This document shows, in pieces, positions 44,141 through 49,898 of a stretch of 49,898 bases of DNA (its first letter is position 1; every line of letters begins with the position of its first letter). Position numbers and translations under genes: made by a program. A model generated the notes under the pieces. That model was not told where the DNA came from and searched no databases. It saw only the letters and a list, made by a program, of their open reading frames with translations. Source of the stretch: Chitinophagaceae bacterium (lineage in GTDB: Bacteria > Bacteroidota > Bacteroidia > Chitinophagales > Chitinophagaceae); assembly GCA_028288585.1 (NCBI GenBank), contig JAQBNL010000037.1, positions 1-49,898 of the forward strand. Reading direction: 5' to 3'.

Positions 44141-44647
44141 TTAGTTATAGTTTACGGTTACATTAAAATTCCCCGAGGTATAAACACCTGCAAGCTGGGC
44201 AGCAGATACGGTAAGCGTAGCGCCCACTGAAATATTTTGCGTACCGCCTGATAAAGTGCCTGTTGAAGATGGAGTACTGGTAAATGAATTTGCTGCCATT
44301 GTTTGTACACCAAGTGAATGGGTTAAGGTAACAGAAGATGGCAATGTAATGGAATACGTCAAAGATCCGGAGCCGGTAACTGTAAAAGCAGCAGCAGCAA
44401 CTGTTCCTGTTGTTGAAGGAAGTGTTACTCCACTTGTGCTTGTTCGTGTGCCGGCGGGAGCTAAAATTACTGTTCCCCCGCTTCCGGATTGCACTGCTAT
44501 GTTACCGAAACTCATATCTGCATTTTTGGATATACTGATGGGGGTAATAATAGTTGCCGTTGCTGTGGCTGTTGCTGTGGTTTGCGCCTTTAAATTAAAA
44601 GCAAAAACAAATAAGCCTATCGCTGAACAAATTAATTTAATCTTCAT
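44141..44647 (-). CDS. DUF4402 subunit-like protein A
   Basis: 168 residues, signal peptide ending LKAQ-T, N-terminal strand TATATATATIITPISI. It matches the 43602 protein over nearly the whole mature length (about nine in ten residues), with changes mainly near the N-terminus and around residues 135-150. It starts 123 nt after the usher stop codon and is the first of the two subunit genes, so a promoter or processing site may lie in that gap. Confidence 0.85.
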   Translation of the reverse strand: MKIKLICSAIGLFVFAFNLKAQTTATATATATIITPISISKNADMSFGNIAVQSGSGGTVILAPAGTRTSTSGVTLPSTTGTVAAAAFTVTGSGSLTYSITLPSSVTLTHSLGVQTMAANSFTSTPSSTGTLSGGTQNISVGATLTVSAAQLAGVYTSGNFNVTVNYN

Positions 44648-44770
44648 GTTTCAAGATTTATACTGATAATTAACGTAATCATAGTAATAACATTGTGTTT
44701 CTTGTAGATTTATTTCTACAGGTTCGTAAATTCTGAATTTAGATAGCGATAAGATTTGATCTCATATACA

Positions 44771-47401
44771 TTAGTTTTCGGAGATTTTATTATTCGCTTT
44801 AAGAATTAATTTAAGTCCATCTATTATATCCCCATCCCTGTTTAATTTAATAGTAACCGGTAATTTTATAGGGAAAGAGGACATGTTTAATTTATGCAAT
44901 TGAGCGCTATCAATTTGCGCTATATACTTCCCCGGTGCAAGACCTACAAAACTAAAATACCCATCTGATTCTGTAATTGTCCGTCCAACCAAAACAGAAC
45001 TTTCATCATAAAAATTTACGATCAACCTTCCAAGTCCATTCATTCCTTTATTATCCTGGAAAAATACTGTACCTGAAATTTCCCCTACCACGGCTACAGG
45101 AACTTCTATTAATTTAAAATGATTAGGATCGATAATAACATTCATTGTGGACTTGCGTAATTGCCATCCTATATTATCAAAACTGTTTTTATCCATGTCT
45201 AAATAATAATTGGTGTAAGCTTCCAGCCCGGAAATTATAATAGTTGTATCTTTTTTATTGTGCTCTAAACGTCCGCCATTGATACGGAGTTTTAAACCTT
45301 GTGCTTTTGGCTCACCAGGGTCACGCCTGCCATTGCAGTTAAAATCGAGAAACGGCGCTACAACCAATCCTCCCCTGCCTACATTACTTTGGTTAGTAAA
45401 TTTTAAATTATTCGATCTGTCATTGTATAAAAGGCTTCCCCTCGCCGATTCAATGGAGGATGTAACATGATTATTTTGTGATATAGAAAAAGAAGTTTGC
45501 GCAAAAGAAAAATTATATCGTATCCCCACTGAAATATTATTTGTTTTGTAGGAAAGATTTTTTTCATAACCCAATATCATAAACCCCTTATTCCACAGGT
45601 TTTTTTCCAACTCACACTTTACCATACTAAATTTTTTTTCTTTGTATTCATATTGTGCCTGGGGTGTAATTCTTATTCCTTTAGGAAGCCGGAAGGCTAT
45701 GGCAAGATTACTATAGACCAGTGGATAAGCAGGATTAGAATAAATGGCAGAGGTTGTAAGATTTGCATTGATACCCGACACCATACCTGATAATAAAAGT
45801 TCTGCAGTAGTATACTTTAAGTGGGGCACAGTAAGCTGTGAAATACTAAGACGGGAAAAGCCGGAAAATTTTTTTGTACGGTAAGGCATGAATAGTACGG
45901 CTTTTTTATCTTCAATATAATTATTGCCTATTGATTTACCGGATCGGATAGCAGTTTGTCCCGGAACATATTTTGTGTAATTAACTTCAAGCTGTAAACT
46001 GGAAGGCAAATGATAACTGATAACTGCTTTTGATCTTACACCATAAGTGTGTTCTGCAGAAATAAGAAGATTAGAACCAATTCTTAAGGAGGTATTTACA
46101 AAAGGCATACTTTTTCCTGTAAGAACCGAAGACAAATATTCTACACCGCCCCCAACAGTGATGCGGCTTCCAAGGCCATAATTTAAATTAAGCCGGGAGA
46201 AGCGGCTCTTCTGGTCATCATCAATAATACCTGCCGATAAAGAATATTCAAACTGTTTTACAGGAAGAAAATTAAATGGGATACTGATGTTTTGCTCACG
46301 TGTACGTTCCTCTCCCCATGGTCCATAAAATCTAAGTTTTACCACTGTGTTACCATACACCAACGGCACATCGAAAGTAAAAAATCCTGATGCATCGGCC
46401 TTAGTATAATTAACCAACACATTATTTACATATAATTCCACCATCCATTCCGGATCCGTTTTATCAGTAAGCCTGTAAGTTCCGAATGACCGCCTGTAGG
46501 TAGTGGGCGTATTGGTTATCTGAACCCCTGTAATTGCTCCGTAAACAGATGCCGTAGATTGTACAAAAATATTCCCCGCGGTTACCTGCTTAAAAACTGA
46601 ATGATCATTATCAACATATCTCCACCGATAATATTGCTGCTTAATATCAAAAGGCTGGCCACTGGTATAATTTAAATACATGGTTGCTTCTCCCCCCGCA
46701 ACAACAGCCCCCAGGTTTGTGGTAATTCTTGTATAATTAAGTCCCTGCGATTGTTTAAAATTTATTAGTGACCAATCTGCCATACCTAAATTAAATATGG
46801 AAAATTTTCTTTTAATGGTTGTATCCGCTTTTTTGTCTCCTTTAAGCTGGGTAATGTTACGGCGCATTTGCTCCAGTTGCATTTCACGAATAGCAGGCAA
46901 CTCTAATTTTGTATTAATCGTTATGGATAAACTGCGAAAATTAAAAATGCATTCCAGTCCAAATATTTGCCCGAAATATTCCGATTTAAGATATAGGTTA
47001 TTTTCAGAATGAATAAGATCAGTTGGTTTCAGGTTAAATATTTTATCTACATATACTATACGATCATTGGTCTTATCAAAAAGATAATTTGCTTTTGGAT
47101 TTATAAAAAAGCCTTTTATAGAATCTAAGGTGGCAGATGTAGAATTTTTAATTTGTAAAATATCAAAAAGCTCTTTAACAGGTAAATATGCCGATTGGCC
47201 TTTTATGATTGCAGGCATTTCCCAGCTGCCAATGCGTGGCACACTTAGCGTAACTGAAATTTCATCATAATCATTTTGTCCCTGGGTATGTCCTGCATTC
47301 GGAATGAGATATGTGAAAAATAAAATGATAATACTGCAGCGGGTAAACAACCGGGTACGCTGGTGCTTTTTCAAAAATAAATATGACAGATAGGAGGTCA
47401 T
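44771..47401 (-). CDS. Outer-membrane usher-like protein (FimD/PapC family)
   Basis: 876 residues; signal segment about 20-38. Residues about 45-170 form an N-terminal periplasmic domain. Residues 256-392 read like the usher plug-proximal region: GNIFVQST, then YRRSFGTYRL, VELYVNNVLVNYTKADASG, FTFDVPLVYGN and LP-VKQFEYSLSAGI, following the FimD order (G-D-I, R-G, V-x-V-x-Q-N-G, G-P-F-x-I-x-D, L-L-P, Y-S-x-x-A-G). A beta-barrel-like part follows to about 670. FLDFNCNGRRDPGEP (684-698) is an SdrD-type calcium loop and 770-860 a carboxypeptidase-regulatory-like domain; neither is usual in ushers. Directly downstream of a subunit gene (2-nt gap). Predicted to export and assemble DUF4402 subunits. 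Confidence 0.72.
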   Translation of the reverse strand: MTSYLSYLFLKKHQRTRLFTRCSIIILFFTYLIPNAGHTQGQNDYDEISVTLSVPRIGSWEMPAIIKGQSAYLPVKELFDILQIKNSTSATLDSIKGFFINPKANYLFDKTNDRIVYVDKIFNLKPTDLIHSENNLYLKSEYFGQIFGLECIFNFRSLSITINTKLELPAIREMQLEQMRRNITQLKGDKKADTTIKRKFSIFNLGMADWSLINFKQSQGLNYTRITTNLGAVVAGGEATMYLNYTSGQPFDIKQQYYRWRYVDNDHSVFKQVTAGNIFVQSTASVYGAITGVQITNTPTTYRRSFGTYRLTDKTDPEWMVELYVNNVLVNYTKADASGFFTFDVPLVYGNTVVKLRFYGPWGEERTREQNISIPFNFLPVKQFEYSLSAGIIDDDQKSRFSRLNLNYGLGSRITVGGGVEYLSSVLTGKSMPFVNTSLRIGSNLLISAEHTYGVRSKAVISYHLPSSLQLEVNYTKYVPGQTAIRSGKSIGNNYIEDKKAVLFMPYRTKKFSGFSRLSISQLTVPHLKYTTAELLLSGMVSGINANLTTSAIYSNPAYPLVYSNLAIAFRLPKGIRITPQAQYEYKEKKFSMVKCELEKNLWNKGFMILGYEKNLSYKTNNISVGIRYNFSFAQTSFSISQNNHVTSSIESARGSLLYNDRSNNLKFTNQSNVGRGGLVVAPFLDFNCNGRRDPGEPKAQGLKLRINGGRLEHNKKDTTIIISGLEAYTNYYLDMDKNSFDNIGWQLRKSTMNVIIDPNHFKLIEVPVAVVGEISGTVFFQDNKGMNGLGRLIVNFYDESSVLVGRTITESDGYFSFVGLAPGKYIAQIDSAQLHKLNMSSFPIKLPVTIKLNRDGDIIDGLKLILKANNKISEN

Positions 47402-47403
47402 GT

Positions 47404-47919
47404 TTATTCGTGATTAAAAGTTATATAAAAAGTACCCGTATAAGAACCGGGAGGAGATGCTGCATTATTGCCAATAGTAAGTGTTCCGCCAATATTAACC
47501 TGGGTTCTGGAAGGTGGTGATAATGTTGTACTAAAGGGTGCAGCCGGTGATGAACTACCAATATTTAAAGACATAGAACCTCCATTGCTTCCGGTAAGTG
47601 TGGCATCGGGCCCGTTTAAAATAGAAACGATAGTACCGGGCGGTGCTTCTATTTCAAAAATAGCATTGAAATAAGTTATGCCTAAATTGAGCGCAACCAG
47701 ATCTCCTGTAACAGAACGGGATCCATCGTTTGCAACGATGATAGTGCCGCCGGTGTTACCATGATAAAAAGCGCCGAAAGCCAGGTTTTGAATTGTATAA
47801 ACATATAAACCACCGGGATCGCCGGGTAATGAATCTGTTGGTGTTTGTGAATAACAAAATAATGAGGTAAAAGCCAGGGCAGTTACGAACAGGAATTTTA
47901 TAATTATCCGTTTTCTCAT
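47404..47919 (-). CDS. DUF4402-like subunit upstream of the usher
   Basis: 171 residues with signal peptide ending CYSQ-T. It is beta-rich and ends PGSYTGTFYITFNHE, the same G-x-Y-x(2-3)-F-x-[IV]-T ending as the other DUF4402 proteins, but it lacks the Thr/Ala-alternating N-terminal strand and reads LYVYTIQNLAFGAFYHGN there. It may be a distinct subunit, such as a tip or terminator. Its stop codon is 2 nt before the usher start, so the two are translated together; the T9SS gene ends 23 nt before its start. Confidence 0.8.
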   Translation of the reverse strand: MRKRIIIKFLFVTALAFTSLFCYSQTPTDSLPGDPGGLYVYTIQNLAFGAFYHGNTGGTIIVANDGSRSVTGDLVALNLGITYFNAIFEIEAPPGTIVSILNGPDATLTGSNGGSMSLNIGSSSPAAPFSTTLSPPSRTQVNIGGTLTIGNNAASPPGSYTGTFYITFNHE

Positions 47920-47942
47920 TATTAGTTTTATTAGAACTGTAT

Positions 47943-49898
47943 TTATTCTATCAAAATACTTTTGGTATACTGCTTGCTTTTATTTGCAACCTGCAGGTAA
48001 TATATTCCTCCGGGTAATTTTTTATCCAGGTAAATAATTTTATTTAATGATCCCCCCGGATGAGTGATTGTATTATTTAATGTCTGTTGCCCCTGTTGAT
48101 TGGATATAGTAATTGTGTATTCCCCTTTTTCAAGCTCATTGATTTTAAAATTAACCTGTTGATTTTTTATTGGATTTGGAAATACTTTCATTTCTGGTTT
48201 AACCGGTGTAACACTTATTGGCAAAGCCGTTGATGCGCTGAATAATATTCTAAACCTGTTTACGCCTGAAGATGCAGCATCTGAAGTAACATTAAACACG
48301 ATGCGGTTGGTATCATTTGTTGATAATGTTTGTACCGTATGCAAATAAGTATCTTCAAGATAAGGCTGTGCAGAGGCCGTGTCCATGGCATGGGTAAAGA
48401 TTTGCAAAGTGTATTGCGGTTTTGTAAGCTTTGATACTTTTAAAAATATAGTATCAGTTTTTTGAGGCATTTGCCTTGCATCAATACTTAGTAATTCATT
48501 ACCAACACCAACAGCAATTACTTCTGCTGAACCTGCTATCTTTTGTGCATCTTCATTTTTTACTTCATTGGAAAATGATTTTGAAAACGCTGCCAATGTT
48601 CCATCCATCAATAGTTTTGAAGCATTATCATAAAGGTTGATTGCAATTAATGGAATATTATTTTGAGCAGATGTTGTTCTGAATGCGTTGGCATTATAGT
48701 TTGAAACTTTATCTGATTCTTTTATAGTTAATACTGGTGAAGAAGCAGTTGTTCTTACAAAAAATCCCTGCCCTGATTGAATGTATTGATCCAAACCGGT
48801 AGTTCCTGTAAATGGAGATATAAGTGTAACAGAACCTGTTGTGCTTACAGTAACATAGCCACCTGTGCTGCTTAAATTAGGATCCCAACCCCAATAGGTA
48901 TTTGAAATATTCGTTTTTGTAACGGTGGCCCAATCTATTGGAGATGCAAAAGGATTTCCAAGTATTGTATAATTTCCCACAGTATTTGTAAGCGGAATAG
49001 TTGTAGCTGTATTATAAGTTTGATCGCCTGTTAATATGGTACCCCCTGCACTTAAAACTGTGTAATTAGGCGTATTAGTACCAGCAGAATTTGTGCGGTC
49101 ACCATATACAAACATATAGTATGCAATACCGGCTTTTAACGGAGTATATTTTGTGTTTTTTCCATTGGCTGTTGTAAATCCTGTATATGCCCTTCCGGCT
49201 TCATTATATGTATAAAGAGAAGCATTGGTTGTTTGCTGATCAAATCCATTTGCGCTGGAACCTCCGGTAATAATTGTTCCAATATTTGCAGCACTGCTTC
49301 CCTGATTTTGCCAGTTGCCCCAAATAGAAAGACTTTCCTGGCCTGTGGTTAATGTGCCACTTGCGCTTGTGGTAACGCTGCTGGTAATAAGCCTGTATTT
49401 TCTTCTCCCCTGTATGTAACGCTCAACAATAAATTTGCCGGTACTGTAAGTTACAGCAGCTGTTGCAGGAATTGCAGTAACTCTTGCAGTTGCAGTAGAT
49501 GTTGATTTTAAAATGATATTGGAACTTAACGTAAGCGTAGTACTTGAGCCAAGGTTAATTGTTTCTATTATATTAAGATCCCCGGTTATAGTTTTTGTAT
49601 TTCCTCCTGAAAATGTAACGTTATTAAATGTTGTTGATCCAATACTTTGTGCTCCTGTTCCATTAAATGTAACCATCCCGGCTCCCTGGGTAAATGTTCC
49701 TGTATTAACCCAGTTGCCCCCGATATTATAATCTCCTGCCCCATTAATAGTAGCTGAATTAGTACAGTCGGAAGTTAAGATAATTGTGCCTGTGTTAGTA
49801 ATTGTGCCTGATGCATTATTGAGGCCGCCTCCAATTAAAATTATGCCTGACGTTATATTTACAACAGCCCCATTGTTAGACAGTACTTGTGAAAAGCA
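47943..49898 (-). CDS. T9SS-sorted surface protein (5' end beyond window)
   Basis: Open from the right edge to a stop at 47943, at least 651 residues; the ATG at 49676 is internal, because the frame upstream continues with the same repeat style (GDYNIGGNWVNTGTFTQGAG). The N-terminal visible part is made of short beta-helix-like repeats rich in Thr, Gly and Asn. The middle has NPFASPIDWATV-type segments common in Bacteroidota surface proteins. The C-terminus is a T9SS sorting domain beginning MKVFPNPIKNQQVNF and ending KSILIE. Same strand as the subunit/usher genes and 23 bp from them, so probably the upstream part of one operon. Confidence 0.87.
   Translation of the reverse strand, partial: CFSQVLSNNGAVVNITSGIILIGGGLNNASGTITNTGTIILTSDCTNSATINGAGDYNIGGNWVNTGTFTQGAGMVTFNGTGAQSIGSTTFNNVTFSGGNTKTITGDLNIIETINLGSSTTLTLSSNIILKSTSTATARVTAIPATAAVTYSTGKFIVERYIQGRRKYRLITSSVTTSASGTLTTGQESLSIWGNWQNQGSSAANIGTIITGGSSANGFDQQTTNASLYTYNEAGRAYTGFTTANGKNTKYTPLKAGIAYYMFVYGDRTNSAGTNTPNYTVLSAGGTILTGDQTYNTATTIPLTNTVGNYTILGNPFASPIDWATVTKTNISNTYWGWDPNLSSTGGYVTVSTTGSVTLISPFTGTTGLDQYIQSGQGFFVRTTASSPVLTIKESDKVSNYNANAFRTTSAQNNIPLIAINLYDNASKLLMDGTLAAFSKSFSNEVKNEDAQKIAGSAEVIAVGVGNELLSIDARQMPQKTDTIFLKVSKLTKPQYTLQIFTHAMDTASAQPYLEDTYLHTVQTLSTNDTNRIVFNVTSDAASSGVNRFRILFSASTALPISVTPVKPEMKVFPNPIKNQQVNFKINELEKGEYTITISNQQGQQTLNNTITHPGGSLNKIIYLDKKLPGGIYYLQVANKSKQYTKSILIE

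Noticed and set aside
1-49898. tRNA, rRNA or prophage genes
   Set aside because: No tRNA cloverleaf with T-loop consensus, no rRNA and no phage structural genes were noticed by eye; a covariance-model scan was not possible.

Overview
The window is chromosomal DNA of a low-GC member of the Bacteroidota, most like the family Chitinophagaceae. This rests on TTTG-N19-TAnnTTTG promoters, several secreted proteins with type IX secretion (T9SS) C-terminal sorting domains, SprB repeats, DUF4402 proteins and the mix of metabolic genes. The genus cannot be named from sequence alone. No rRNA, tRNA or CRISPR array was seen.

Layout. (1) 1-4618, minus: the N-terminal 1539 residues of a giant Ig/SprB-repeat secreted protein, ending at the left edge in a tandem array of exact 204-bp period. 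(2) 5.0-13.9 kb, plus: four secreted-protein genes (two short paralogues and two T9SS cargo proteins). Each is preceded by a long leader and a 17-bp palindrome at a fixed distance from a promoter-like sequence. Between them lie a thioredoxin-like lipid/redox-type protein and a small antitoxin-like gene overlapping a frameshifted zeta-toxin-like kinase. (3) 14-22.6 kb: housekeeping genes (tatD, polysaccharide deacetylase, gltX, aldo/keto reductase, B12-binding mutase subunit, enoyl-CoA hydratase, NlpC/P60 hydrolase, fumC), with many gaps holding short tandem repeats of 7-bp period. (4) 22.7-28.8 kb: an AT-rich defence island. An Mrr-like restriction enzyme sits between 87-bp direct repeats. It is followed by a two-gene Septu-like pair (ATPase plus HNH nuclease) whose ATPase carries an McrB-like N-terminal sensor region, then by a REP-palindrome array and a REP-associated tyrosine transposase. 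(5) 28.9-42 kb: a secreted WD40-caspase protein, an acyltransferase, two paralogous NTF2-like lipoproteins, a coiled-coil membrane protein, a GH18 chitinase, tag, cfa, thioredoxin, DinB and CDGSH genes, with remnants of a VF530 gene, a duplicated gene fragment and a REP unit. (6) 42.2-49.9 kb: a chaperone-usher-like locus. An FimD-like outer-membrane usher, a PapD-like chaperone and four DUF4402-type subunits lie next to a T9SS-sorted surface protein that runs off the right edge.

The strongest candidates for undescribed biology are three. One is the DUF4402/usher/chaperone locus, proposed as a Bacteroidota pilus or surface-fibre system. Another is the McrB-N/PtuA-like ATPase with its HNH partner. 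The third is the four-member palindrome regulon. The heptanucleotide repeat family is a fourth, structural, observation: it overlaps a promoter, sits at gene ends and has entered gltX.
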